DNA of 64,000 nucleotides from an uncultured Spirochaetales bacterium. GTDB lineage: Bacteria > Spirochaetota > Spirochaetia > Sphaerochaetales > Sphaerochaetaceae. This document shows positions 27,802 through 36,476 of the stretch, piece by piece; the stretch's first letter is position 1, and each line of letters starts with the position of its first letter. Under the pieces are notes generated by a model. The model was not told where the DNA came from, did not search any database, and was given only the letters and a program-made list of their open reading frames with translations. A program made the position numbers and the translations under genes. The stretch covers positions 1 to 64,000 of the forward strand of contig CASFDA010000029.1 in the NCBI GenBank assembly GCA_949293335.1, in the 5' to 3' direction.

Positions 27802-28834
27802 TTATATTTCCCAATAATGATAACCCTACTCGCCTTGCAAATTCACAAGGAACAGCATTTCCTATAAGCTTTGCTGCTTTGCCCATTGAAGAAGTCCTAA
27901 ACTCATATGTTTTAGGAAACGTCTGCAACGTAGCCCCTTCCCGTATTGAAAGTCCTCTATTTTCTTCTGGATGGGCAAACCTTCCATTTGATATACTATA
28001 AAATTTAGTCGTAATTGTAGGAGCTGGTTTGTTCCACCACATTCGAGCAAATGTATCTCGAAAGCAATTGTCTTTTCCTTCAAAACATTTCAACTGTAAT
28101 TCTGGAATATTTGCCCAGTCAAAACGTGTTCCACCATCAGAATGTGTTTTTTCAAGCCGTCTGAGACAAACAGGACTAAGGCCAGCACAAGAATGATTGA
28201 AAGGAGAATTATCCCTGTTTCCCGCAGGTATTCTTGGAAATCCATTTTTCTCTCCAATAAAATCTGCAACTACAGGAATTTCATTGCTTTCTGCTGGAAA
28301 AGTAAGATTAATATCAAGCCTAGTTGCAATCAAAGAAAATCGTTTACGTGATTGAGGAACACCATATTTACTCATATCCACAACTGCAGAAACGATTTTC
28401 TTATATCCGCAATTATTTATTTTTTCTAAAAAAGATGGAAGAACACTTACTTTATTTGAAAGAATACCAGGAACATTCTCTACAAGAATATATGCGGGTT
28501 TGAAATACTCAACGAATTGAGCAAATCTTGATAATAAATCTTTTGTTTTTATTGATTTCTTCCTATCCGTATTTATTATGCTGTAAAATTGACAAGGACT
28601 ACACCCGACAAAAATCATTTCATCATCATTTTTTTTGACATTGATTTTTTTTTCCAAATAATCAAATGATAATTTTTCAATGTCTGATTCAATAAAAATC
28701 GTTCCCGGATTGTTAAATTCATATGTATCTTTTGCATCATGGTCTATATCTATGCCTGCTATGACGTCAATACCTGCCATACGAAGACCATATGTCATAC
28801 CGCCGCCACCACAGAAAAAATCAATAGCTTTCAT
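27794..28834 (-). CDS. DNA (cytosine-5) methyltransferase of the GHKL/receiver cassette
   Basis: The 346-residue protein has the full m5C set at normal length: motif I IDFFCGGGGMTYGL, motif IV FVGCSPCQFYS with catalytic Cys81, motif VI LVENVPGIL, motif VIII VPQSRKRFSLIA, motif IX LSIREGATLQTF and motif X IGNAVPCEFARRV. The target-recognition region lies between about 200 and 280. It is the first gene of a three-gene operon and overlaps the dual-GHKL gene by 8 nt. No nuclease gene is adjacent, so the methyl mark may serve as a self-signal for the ATPase/kinase instead of simple restriction protection. This is inference. Low GC suggests acquisition. Confidence 0.93.
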   Translation of the reverse strand: MKAIDFFCGGGGMTYGLRMAGIDVIAGIDIDHDAKDTYEFNNPGTIFIESDIEKLSFDYLEKKINVKKNDDEMIFVGCSPCQFYSIINTDRKKSIKTKDLLSRFAQFVEYFKPAYILVENVPGILSNKVSVLPSFLEKINNCGYKKIVSAVVDMSKYGVPQSRKRFSLIATRLDINLTFPAESNEIPVVADFIGEKNGFPRIPAGNRDNSPFNHSCAGLSPVCLRRLEKTHSDGGTRFDWANIPELQLKCFEGKDNCFRDTFARMWWNKPAPTITTKFYSISNGRFAHPEENRGLSIREGATLQTFPKTYEFRTSSMGKAAKLIGNAVPCEFARRVGLSLLGNING

Positions 28835-29248
28835 AATGGTAACTGCAACTCCTATCCATTATAGATTATGGAATACAAAGAAATTGAAGTCAATGAATCG
28901 CATTGACTCAAAATAATCTACGCGTTACTTGCAGAAGTAAATGCAAGTTTGAAGAAGTGGTTGCCTGTATTTATATCTGCAAAGAAGCAGGGATGGATCA
29001 AGGTCGCAAAGAGAATTGATCATGGATACAGGGATGAACTATTTCTTCTCATTGATTCAGTTCATCTCCATCCCTTCTGTCAGATCTCAATCCCACAGAA
29101 AAACGTGAAGAGCCTTTAAAGATTCTGGCGTGGAAGGAATTTGAAAGGAAAAATCTGAAATAATAGCTATATTTGACACAAAATAAGAGAATCGTCATAA
29201 AACAATTCCTTGCAGTATAACGATTCTCGTAATAGCGATAAAATCTAG
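28835..29248. other. intergenic region between the cassette and guaA, with an unrecognised remnant
   Basis: The promoter of the three-gene cassette should lie at the left end. A plus-strand frame open from 28907 to 29119 reads YALLAEVNASLKKWLPVFIS, then KVAKRIDHGYRDELFLLIDS; it has no good start and matches no family I know, so it may be debris of a truncated gene. The guaA terminator lies at the right end. Confidence 0.4.
29187..29228 (-). terminator. likely terminator of the guaA transcription unit
   Basis: GAGAATCGT (29187-29195) is a perfect 9-bp inverted repeat of ACGATTCTC (29220-29228), with a 24-nt loop. On the minus strand it starts about 20 nt past the guaA stop and is followed by TTATTTTG. 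The loop is longer than usual for an intrinsic terminator. Confidence 0.5.
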
Positions 29249-30799
29249 TCACTCCCACTCGATAGTTCCTGGTGGTTTACTTGTTATGTCATAGAGTACT
29301 CTATTTACTCCAGGGACTTCATTACATATCCTAGATGCAGCTCTCTGCAGGACATCATACGGCATTCTATACCAGTCAGCAGTCATCGCGTCCTCGCTTG
29401 TAACTGCGCGAAGGGTACAGACTTCACGATAAGTCCTCTCATCGCCCTGAACCCCTACACTCTTTACCGGCAACAGATCAGCAAGGGCCTGCCAGATTTT
29501 GCCATATAGCCCAGCTTTCCTGATCTCTTCGATAAAGATTGCATCGATGTCTCTTAGCGTATCCAGTCTTTCCTTGGTCACTTCACCAATACATCTGACA
29601 CCAAGGCCAGGACCTGGGAACGGATGACGATAAGTAAGTTCATCAGGTAAACCAAGTTCCTTGCCCAGTGCACGAACTTCATCCTTAAAGAGATCCTTGA
29701 GTGGTTCCAGAAGCTCCCATTTCAGATCAGAGGGAAGGCCACCAACATTGTGATGACTCTTGATCGTACTCGAAGGTCCGCCGGAAGGACTTCTGGATTC
29801 GATCACATCCGGATAGAGTGTTCCCTGCGCAAGAAATGAAATATCGTTACATTTTCTTGCTTCTTTATAGAACGTCTCAACAAAAAGCTTTCCGATGATC
29901 TTTCGCTTTGACTCTGGATCACTCACCCCCTTCAACGCAGATAGGAATACCTCCTCTGCATCTGCATACTGGAGTTTCATATTGAAGTGCTTGCCGAAAA
30001 GGTTGACAACGCTCTCAGCTTCATTCTTCCTTAAAAGGCCATTATTGACGAACACGCACACAAGTTGATCACCAACAGCTTTATGGATAAGTAGTGCTGC
30101 AACAGAAGAATCAACACCGCCAGAAAGGCCTAGAAGAACATTCTTATTGCCTACCTTCTCCCTGATGCTTTCCACCGAGTCATTGATGAAAGATCCCATG
30201 TTCCAGTCATTTCGTGCCCCACAGACTTTGAGAACAAAGTTCTCTATCATCTTCGTGCCCTCAACCGAATGGACTACCTCCGGATGGAACTGGATGCCAA
30301 AGAACTTTCTCCTGACGTCTTCCACACCTGTATAAGGGCAATTATCGGTAGAGGCAATGCATTCAAACCCAGGAGCAAGAGAGACAACGGAATCTCCGTG
30401 ACTCATCCACACCTGACTATGCCTATTCACTCCATCAAACAGGATGGATGGCTTGTCGACAGAGATGTTTGCAATCCCATATTCCTTCTTCTCAGGGCAT
30501 TCCACTTTACCGCCCAGCATGAGGGACATGACCTGCAGTCCATAGCATATGCCAAGAATGGGGAGACCAAGAGAGAAGATCTTCTCATCAGGACGAGGAG
30601 AACCTGGAGTGTTCACAGATGACGGACCACCTGAAAATATGATCCCCCTTGCCCCGCTATTCCTGATCTCTTCCGCACTGATAGTGAAAGGAACAATCTC
30701 AGAGTAGACGTCACATTCGCGTACGCGTCGGGCTATGAGCTGGCTATACTGTGCCCCGAAATCAAGGACAAGTATTGTGTCGTGTTTGCTGTTCGCCAC
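29249..30799 (-). CDS. guaA: GMP synthase (glutamine-hydrolysing)
   Basis: GuaA converts XMP to GMP using ATP and glutamine, the last step of guanine nucleotide synthesis. Residues 1-195 are the class I glutamine amidotransferase domain (ILGICYGLQ with the nucleophile Cys and GIQFHPEVVHS with the catalytic His). Then comes the ATP-pyrophosphatase P-loop LLGLSGGVDSSVAALL and a C-terminal dimerisation domain ending NRVLYDITSKPPGTIEWE, the normal GuaA ending. The 516-residue length is standard. It starts with GTG, 5 nt after GGAGGTG. It lies downstream of the ECF transporter genes on the same strand. Confidence 0.98.
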   Translation of the reverse strand: MANSKHDTILVLDFGAQYSQLIARRVRECDVYSEIVPFTISAEEIRNSGARGIIFSGGPSSVNTPGSPRPDEKIFSLGLPILGICYGLQVMSLMLGGKVECPEKKEYGIANISVDKPSILFDGVNRHSQVWMSHGDSVVSLAPGFECIASTDNCPYTGVEDVRRKFFGIQFHPEVVHSVEGTKMIENFVLKVCGARNDWNMGSFINDSVESIREKVGNKNVLLGLSGGVDSSVAALLIHKAVGDQLVCVFVNNGLLRKNEAESVVNLFGKHFNMKLQYADAEEVFLSALKGVSDPESKRKIIGKLFVETFYKEARKCNDISFLAQGTLYPDVIESRSPSGGPSSTIKSHHNVGGLPSDLKWELLEPLKDLFKDEVRALGKELGLPDELTYRHPFPGPGLGVRCIGEVTKERLDTLRDIDAIFIEEIRKAGLYGKIWQALADLLPVKSVGVQGDERTYREVCTLRAVTSEDAMTADWYRMPYDVLQRAASRICNEVPGVNRVLYDITSKPPGTIEWE

Positions 30800-30853
30800 T
30801 AAGCACCTCCAACAGGTAAACTTTAGCAGTTATTTACTTCTATCTCAATAAGA

Positions 30854-31399
30854 TCAGGAAGCTTTCTTCATCTCCCTGCCACTGACCCATCTGAGGCTGT
30901 CCAGTTTCGGATAACTATGCCGTACAGCCTTGTAGAGAACTGTTCCAATCGCACTTCCAACTCCTGCCTGGACAAGGTTTCCCGGAACCTCGACAAGACT
31001 TGTGCGGAAATCCAACAGGAAAAATCCTGTAAAGAGAAAATAACCGAGAGGAACAATAACAAGAGCTATGATAAATGCAACAGCTGTCTTGAAAAGAGGA
31101 ATTTCACCCCTTGTGTTGCACAAAAGACCGATCAAAAGACCTTCTAGGCCATGGACGATAAAAGATATCGGAGCCCACACGGCGTATCCTGAGATCACAT
31201 CAGCGAGCGCAGAACCGATTGCAGCTGACAAAAATCCGGGGACAGGACCAAAGGCAATTGCTGAAAACACGATTGCCGAATCGATCAGGCTCACATATCC
31301 GTTTGTCGCAGGAACAGGAACCCGTATGATCAGAGTGAAGACTACAGTAAGTGCAGTAAGGGCTGAAATGAGTGTAAGCCGAAAGTTATTTTCTTTCAT
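30854..31399 (-). CDS. ECF transporter substrate-capture (S) component
   Basis: S components bind a vitamin or other micronutrient in the membrane and dock on the EcfT/EcfA module. The 181-residue protein has about six transmembrane helices. It carries the S-component pattern NGYVSLIDSAIVFSAIAFG, then PGFLSAAIGSALADVISGYA and FIVHGLEGLLIGLL, as in the HmpT-like group. The ATG at 31399 overlaps the EcfT stop as ATGA, with GAGGAT upstream, and is preferred over one 36 nt earlier. It belongs to a dedicated (group I) operon with its own ATPase and EcfT. Substrate unknown; the following guaA gene gives no firm clue. Confidence 0.85.
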   Translation of the reverse strand: MKENNFRLTLISALTALTVVFTLIIRVPVPATNGYVSLIDSAIVFSAIAFGPVPGFLSAAIGSALADVISGYAVWAPISFIVHGLEGLLIGLLCNTRGEIPLFKTAVAFIIALVIVPLGYFLFTGFFLLDFRTSLVEVPGNLVQAGVGSAIGTVLYKAVRHSYPKLDSLRWVSGREMKKAS

Positions 31400-32145
31400 A
31401 TCAATATCCTCACTATCAAAAAAATCCATGGACATATTAGTCCAAGAGGGACAAGAAGCACAATAGAAGAAAATCGGGGAAGTGGATGCAGATTAGTGAC
31501 CTCGATGCCCGGTTCATATCCCTTCTCGCTGAGGGCAGAAGATGTCACCTCGACATTCTTCAATGTATATACAATCAGGGAAGTAAGCACATCGAGAATG
31601 CCTTTATTTCCACCATCACCTCCTGTCCTGAGGGAAATGGCCTCCTTTATCTCATCGTAACGGCGGGCAAGTTTCTCGATATACGAAAGGGACAGCATCA
31701 TTGACAGGGCCATCTGATAGCTTAGCCCGAAAGATGTCAGCGCAGAGAGGATCATCTCCAGACGCTCAGTTGCAAAAAGAAGTGTGAATAGTACAGAAAT
31801 CCCAATAAGACGCAACGCGATTGTCAAAGAGTGAACAATGGCATCAGAAGTAATGATTGTAAAGGACGAGATTTCTAGAAAAGCTTCTCCATCCCTGTAT
31901 GTGAACGGAGCAATGATGAAGATGACAATGAGAATGAAAAGAATCGGAGAAAATGATCTTCTCATTCCTTTTGCACCTGCAGTCAAGAAAAGGAGGAAAA
32001 GGAGAAAAAGGGCAAAGAAAAATAACGATGAAAGATAGTTTACAGCAACAAAGAAAACTACAGAAGAAAGTATCCCCATCAACTTCACTCTTGGATCAAG
32101 ATGATGGAGAAGATCATCTTTGTAGATGTAAGAAGAACTTCTCAC
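31396..32145 (-). CDS. ecfT: ECF transporter transmembrane coupling protein EcfT
   Basis: EcfT is the scaffold that couples ATP hydrolysis to movement of the S component. The 249-residue protein has the CbiQ/EcfT layout: N-terminal helices after HHLDPRVKLMGIL (the usual HxLDPRxKL start), a middle membrane bundle, and the cytoplasmic coupling region with ARRYDEIKEAISLR, which carries the A-R-G-like motifs that contact the ATPase. It starts with an ATGA overlap with the ATPase gene and ends overlapping the S component gene. Confidence 0.92.
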   Translation of the reverse strand: MRSSSYIYKDDLLHHLDPRVKLMGILSSVVFFVAVNYLSSLFFFALFLLFLLFLTAGAKGMRRSFSPILFILIVIFIIAPFTYRDGEAFLEISSFTIITSDAIVHSLTIALRLIGISVLFTLLFATERLEMILSALTSFGLSYQMALSMMLSLSYIEKLARRYDEIKEAISLRTGGDGGNKGILDVLTSLIVYTLKNVEVTSSALSEKGYEPGIEVTNLHPLPRFSSIVLLVPLGLICPWIFLIVRILI

Positions 32146-33461
32146 GAGAGAACTCCAGCTTTCATATGATATCGCGGGAAATCCAGATCCTTGATGTTCT
32201 CATCATGCGTAATCAGGAGAATGCCTATTCCCTCTTTCGTATAAGCATCCAGTGTTCTCGCTATCTCTTCATAAGAGAGTGCGACATCAGGCTCATCGAA
32301 AATCGCGAACGGTCGTGAAAGAATATAATAGATCGCGAACTGAAGAAGCTTTGCCTTCCCGTATGAAAGGGACGAGACATATTCATTCCTATCTAGCGAG
32401 AAGATTGCCAAAGCCTCCTCTATCTTCCCTTCATCCTTGGTGACAGAATGAAGCTCGTCAGAAACGGTGGCGAGATAAAGAGAAGGATAAGGATCCTGCA
32501 TCAGATATGAAATCTTTGCCCTCCTCTCCTTATCGCTCAAAGCAACTCCGTCAAGCATCACAGCACCTTCCTTCTCTCTGTATAGACCGACCAGTATACG
32601 GGAAAGAGTGCTCTTTCCCGAACCATTATCCCCAACAAGGAGTTTTATCTCACCGCTGCTGAGAGAAAACCCATCGGCAGAAATATTTATCGAGGAGTGG
32701 ATGGAAGATCCCTCATGAGAAAGTGTGAATCTGATATTATTCGCAGCAAGCGTATGTTTCTTCTCCACTTGCGAAGGGGAAATTGAAGGAAATGCCCGTG
32801 ATGAAATCCTGTCCAGCACTACAAGATTGCCTTCGCTGATCGTATAGACCTTAGAAAAAAAACCTTCGTAAAGAGAAAGGTACCGTGATGACAGGACTAT
32901 AACATACTTCTTGTTCTCAATCTGCCTTTTCAGAAGTGATGCATATTTTTCTGAAAGCTCGTCGAATGATTCGTCATAAATCGTGAGAGTACTGTCGATG
33001 GCATCATTGACAGCAAGAGAAAGCCTTCTCCTCTCACCCCCGGAAAGCTCCATTGTCCCGCTTTCAGAAAGTTCCCCGAGATCATACATGGAAAGGATCT
33101 CATCCCTTCTCTTTACAAGATCGCCATAATTCATTCCCTTCACGGCAAGAGGGAAAGCCACTTCGTCCCTGACTGTCGGGAAAATGATCAGTTCGGAAGA
33201 ATCCTGCGCGACACGGGAGACAAATGAGCTTTTGTTGTCAAGAGTACGGACAGACACCCCGTCAATCGAAAATGAGAAGGAGGACAAGGATCCATCCTTC
33301 TCGTCAATTGCCCCTGTGAGTATCTTCGCAAGTGTAGTCTTCCCACTTCCGGGAGGAGAGAGAATCAGAATCCTTTCGTTTTCTTCCATCGACAGAGAAA
33401 ACGACGAAAAAAGACTTTCTTCCCCCTGATAGGCGAAATCCAGAGATGATATTTCAAGCAT
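32142..33461 (-). CDS. ecfA: ECF transporter ATPase, two ABC domains fused
   Basis: The 439-residue protein contains two ABC ATPase domains in one chain, where most ECF systems have separate EcfA1 and EcfA2. Domain 1 (about 1-220): Walker A SPPGSGKTTLAKIL, signature ELSGGERRRLSLA and Walker B TIYDESFDE. Domain 2 (about 230-439): Walker A VGDNGSGKSTLSRIL, a degenerate signature SSLSYGKAKLLQFA, Walker B FAIFDEPDV and switch ITHDE. The first domain lacks the usual H-loop histidine context and the second lacks the GGQ, so the two ATP sites are probably asymmetric. It starts with a 1-nt overlap with plsC (TGATG). Confidence 0.92.
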   Translation of the reverse strand: MLEISSLDFAYQGEESLFSSFSLSMEENERILILSPPGSGKTTLAKILTGAIDEKDGSLSSFSFSIDGVSVRTLDNKSSFVSRVAQDSSELIIFPTVRDEVAFPLAVKGMNYGDLVKRRDEILSMYDLGELSESGTMELSGGERRRLSLAVNDAIDSTLTIYDESFDELSEKYASLLKRQIENKKYVIVLSSRYLSLYEGFFSKVYTISEGNLVVLDRISSRAFPSISPSQVEKKHTLAANNIRFTLSHEGSSIHSSINISADGFSLSSGEIKLLVGDNGSGKSTLSRILVGLYREKEGAVMLDGVALSDKERRAKISYLMQDPYPSLYLATVSDELHSVTKDEGKIEEALAIFSLDRNEYVSSLSYGKAKLLQFAIYYILSRPFAIFDEPDVALSYEEIARTLDAYTKEGIGILLITHDENIKDLDFPRYHMKAGVLS

Positions 33462-34195
33462 CAGACTTTCTTCAGCCCTTCGTAGGCTGTCCTTATCTCA
33501 GTCTCGACCTTTTCGTGAACAACCCTCAGCTCATCTTCATCCATGTCCCTTGTGACAATCGGAGGAAGAATCTTGAAATATACATCTGTAATCCCAAAAC
33601 CACGCGGATCCTCAAGCAATCTCCTTGAGTTCTGCAGCGCGACAGGTATGATCGTCGCCCTTGCCTTGGTTGCCATCTTGAAAGCCCCTGCCTTGAACTC
33701 CGCTATCTGATAATCTTTGCTGCGGGTACCCTCTGGAAAGATGGCCATAGGAATTCCTTTCTTGATGTTCTCGCTTCCCTTGCTTATTGCCTTCAGGGAT
33801 TCCTTGAGGCTCTTCCTGTTTATGAAAACACAATTGAACTCATACATCAGTGCATTGAGCACCGGGACCTTCCTCAGTTCGACCTTTCCAATTACACCAC
33901 ACCAGAACTTGGCGTTGAAAAGAAGAGGAATGTCTATCATCGACTGATGATTGGAAATAATACATATGTTCCGGTCATTCTCAGGCACATTCTCCCTGCC
34001 TTCAATATGGACCCGTGCCCCGAAACAGATCCAGATCCATTTGACAGCAATCGTAATCCAGAAATGAAGCCAGAGATCTCCGATCTTCCTGAGCTTCAAC
34101 AGGTAGAAAATGCCGGAAAGCATTGCGATGATCAGCACAGGGACGAAAATCGGAACCAGGAAAATAATTGAAATTGCGCGCCTGAACTTGCCCAT
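33461..34195 (-). CDS. plsC: 1-acyl-sn-glycerol-3-phosphate acyltransferase
   Basis: PlsC transfers an acyl chain to lysophosphatidate to make phosphatidate, the precursor of membrane phospholipids. The 244-residue protein has an N-terminal membrane segment and the acyltransferase motifs in order: SNHQSMIDIPLL (HX4D catalytic motif), VFINRKS, and FPEGTRSKDYQI. GGAG lies 7 nt before the ATG. It is one base after the helicase gene and overlaps the ECF ATPase gene, in the long mnmE-guaA gene run; no functional link with those neighbours is apparent. Confidence 0.95.
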   Translation of the reverse strand: MGKFRRAISIIFLVPIFVPVLIIAMLSGIFYLLKLRKIGDLWLHFWITIAVKWIWICFGARVHIEGRENVPENDRNICIISNHQSMIDIPLLFNAKFWCGVIGKVELRKVPVLNALMYEFNCVFINRKSLKESLKAISKGSENIKKGIPMAIFPEGTRSKDYQIAEFKAGAFKMATKARATIIPVALQNSRRLLEDPRGFGITDVYFKILPPIVTRDMDEDELRVVHEKVETEIRTAYEGLKKV

Positions 34196-34196
34196 G

Positions 34197-35630
34197 TCAT
34201 TTCTCCTTCGAAAAGAGTCTCCTGATGAACGAAAAGAATCCTTTCTCTTCTTTTTGAACAGGGATGGAAGAGAGTCTTACTTTCTTCAAATCCTTTCCTT
34301 CCGGCAGTGTCAGCTTCTTCTCCTCTTTCGGAAGACTCTTCTTGTACTCTTTCCTGTACTTCTTGTCTTTCCTCTGCGGAACTCTTCTTTCCCTGTCCTT
34401 TCTTCCCGAAGGCCTCACTGCAGCACTAAGGGGAGCCTTTCTAATTCTATCATCTCTTTTTGAATATCTGCGAGGTGGTCTGTAATCTTTGCTCTTGTCC
34501 TCGACCGGCTCAAGTCCGCATTCATCTGCCCACAGCACAGGTATCTTCATCTGAATATAATCTTCTATAGCTTCAAGACCATAGATATATTCTTCGCAGG
34601 CAAGGGTTATTGCCTTACCGCTCTTGCCGGCACGTGCGGTTCTTCCAATCCGATGTACATAGTTCTCAAAATCTTCTGGAATATCGTAGTTCACCACAAG
34701 TTCCAGATCATCAATCTGGAGACCACGGGCAGCCACATCTGTTGCGACAAGTATGGTTATCTCGCCTTTTTTCAGTTCCTCAAGAGTCCTAAGCCTTTTC
34801 TTCTGCTCCATATCACCCATCAGGTATTTTGACTTATATCCATTCAGGGCAAGACGGTCTGAGACCTCCACAGTCTTTTCCTTAGTGTTCGTGAAGATGA
34901 TGGCAGATGAGGGATTCGTTTTATGCAGCAACGACAGGAGGAGTGGGAACTTCTCTTCCTTTGAGACATGGAAAAGTTCCTGAACGATGTTCTTGACCGT
35001 TATCTCTTCAGGCTCAACGTGTATTTCCATCGGTTCGTTCATGTACTGCCATGCAAGATTCTGTACTTTGACTGATAACGTTGCCGAAAAAAGCATCGTC
35101 TGCCTTTCCTTGCTGTTGACCGAATACCTGAAGACCTCCTGGATATCAGGGTAGAAACCCATGTCAAACATTCTGTCTGCCTCATCCAGAACGATGATAT
35201 CAAAAGCAGAGAAATCCAATTTACCGCTCTTCCGGAAATCCAGAAGACGCCCTGGCGTACCTACGACCAGTGCACTATCAAGTTCCTTGTTCTGCCTCTG
35301 ATAACCAACACCTCCATAGAAACATCCGACAGAATAGCCATCAATATACTTCGAAAATGATTTGGCATCGTTTTCGATCTGGACAGCAAGTTCCCTGGTC
35401 GGAGCAATCACCAGAGCTTTCTCTTTTCCCCCGGCCATGACATATTTCTGGAAAATGGTCAGCAGATAACAGAGGGTCTTCCCACTTCCTGTCTTGGACT
35501 GGACCATGACATCCTTTCCCGAGAGAGTATGTGGAAGTACACTTTCCTGACATTTTGTAAGAGATGAAAACGAATGTTCCCCTATTGCCTTAAGGATTCG
35601 TTCATCCAGTTTTAATTCATCAAATTGCAT
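34197..35630 (-). CDS. DEAD-box ATP-dependent RNA helicase
   Basis: This helicase remodels RNA, probably in ribosome assembly or mRNA decay. The 477-residue protein has all core motifs: Q-motif LTKCQESVLPHTL, Walker A VQSKTGSGKT, PTRELAVQI, VGTPGRLLDF, the DEAD box VLDEADRMFDMGF, SAT (LFSATLS), and ATDVAARGLQIDDL and YVHRIGRTARAG in the second RecA domain. From about residue 375 to the end there is a strongly basic Lys/Arg-rich tail (RRYSKRDDRIRKAPL and following), typical of RNA-binding extensions in RhlE-like helicases. Confidence 0.95.
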   Translation of the reverse strand: MQFDELKLDERILKAIGEHSFSSLTKCQESVLPHTLSGKDVMVQSKTGSGKTLCYLLTIFQKYVMAGGKEKALVIAPTRELAVQIENDAKSFSKYIDGYSVGCFYGGVGYQRQNKELDSALVVGTPGRLLDFRKSGKLDFSAFDIIVLDEADRMFDMGFYPDIQEVFRYSVNSKERQTMLFSATLSVKVQNLAWQYMNEPMEIHVEPEEITVKNIVQELFHVSKEEKFPLLLSLLHKTNPSSAIIFTNTKEKTVEVSDRLALNGYKSKYLMGDMEQKKRLRTLEELKKGEITILVATDVAARGLQIDDLELVVNYDIPEDFENYVHRIGRTARAGKSGKAITLACEEYIYGLEAIEDYIQMKIPVLWADECGLEPVEDKSKDYRPPRRYSKRDDRIRKAPLSAAVRPSGRKDRERRVPQRKDKKYRKEYKKSLPKEEKKLTLPEGKDLKKVRLSSIPVQKEEKGFFSFIRRLFSKEK

Positions 35631-35670
35631 AACAAGTCAAAAAGATATTGATTTAAGCCTGTTCTGTCCA

Positions 35671-36465
35671 TTACTCCCATTCTCCAATGAATTCCGAGAG
35701 CGCCAGAACGGTCTCATGTGCTCTTTTCGAGACCTTTTTCCCATCAACAGAACGTATCGGAATGGCCTTCATGCTGGTTGAAGTGAGAAAAAGGCTGTCC
35801 ATCGAATATAGTTCATCAAGGGACAGGGCCTTTTCCTCTATCCTTATTCCATACTTTTCCGCGGCCTTGATCAAACCGAGTCTGGTCACACCAAGAAGGA
35901 CCATGTCATCGGGTGCAGTCCTGATCACGTTATCTTTGATTCCATAGAAGTTTGATCTTGTACCTTCTAGTACCAGATTATTCCTGTCAACCATCAGAGC
36001 CTCGAAAGCGGAACGCTTTTCTGCGCTCATCAGAGCAAGGAGAGAAGGAAGCATGTTGCTCGTCTTCACATTCGGAAGATACCTTTCCGCATGATATGTA
36101 ACCACATCAACGCCATCAGAGTAATACACATCAGGATACACTTTGATCGGAGAGTGGTTGATGAAGACCTTCACATCATCACTTCCAAAGAGAAGGATCC
36201 GGAATGTCGCATTCTCAAGATCCTCTGTCCTGGCAAGCAACTCCAGCCAAGCTGAAAGCTCTTCGTCACTGAACGGATTCTCGATCCCGATTGCTTCTGC
36301 TGAGAGATTGAGACGTTTCAAATGTTCATCCAGATGCACGAATTTATTGTTCTTTCTCTTCAATGCCTCATAGACAGAATACGAGTACTGGAATGCCCTA
36401 TCGAGCACACTGACAGTACACTCGCTCTCATCCACGACTTTTCCGTTGACTATTCCCTTGTTCAC
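35671..36465 (-). CDS. class IV PLP-dependent aminotransferase (D-amino acid / branched-chain type)
   Basis: Class IV enzymes include D-alanine aminotransferase, branched-chain aminotransferase and ADC lyase. The 264-residue protein has VSVLDRAFQYSYSVYEALK at the start, the PLP lysine in YLPNVKTSN (about residue 145), the conserved glutamate in VLEGTRSNFYGI, and the phosphate-binding LLGVTRLGLIKAA. The length fits DAAT-like enzymes. The GTG start has AAGGATGAG upstream. It lies between ftsK and the helicase in a cell-envelope/division context, which would suit D-amino acid supply, but the substrate cannot be decided from the motifs. Confidence 0.88.
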   Translation of the reverse strand: MNKGIVNGKVVDESECTVSVLDRAFQYSYSVYEALKRKNNKFVHLDEHLKRLNLSAEAIGIENPFSDEELSAWLELLARTEDLENATFRILLFGSDDVKVFINHSPIKVYPDVYYSDGVDVVTYHAERYLPNVKTSNMLPSLLALMSAEKRSAFEALMVDRNNLVLEGTRSNFYGIKDNVIRTAPDDMVLLGVTRLGLIKAAEKYGIRIEEKALSLDELYSMDSLFLTSTSMKAIPIRSVDGKKVSKRAHETVLALSEFIGEWE

Positions 36466-36476
36466 TTCTCATCCTT

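Noticed and set aside
27794-28834. Treating the second m5C methyltransferase as the partner of the MvaI/BcnI-like nuclease
   Set aside because: It lies more than 10 kb away and overlaps the dual-GHKL gene, while another m5C methyltransferase faces the nuclease directly.
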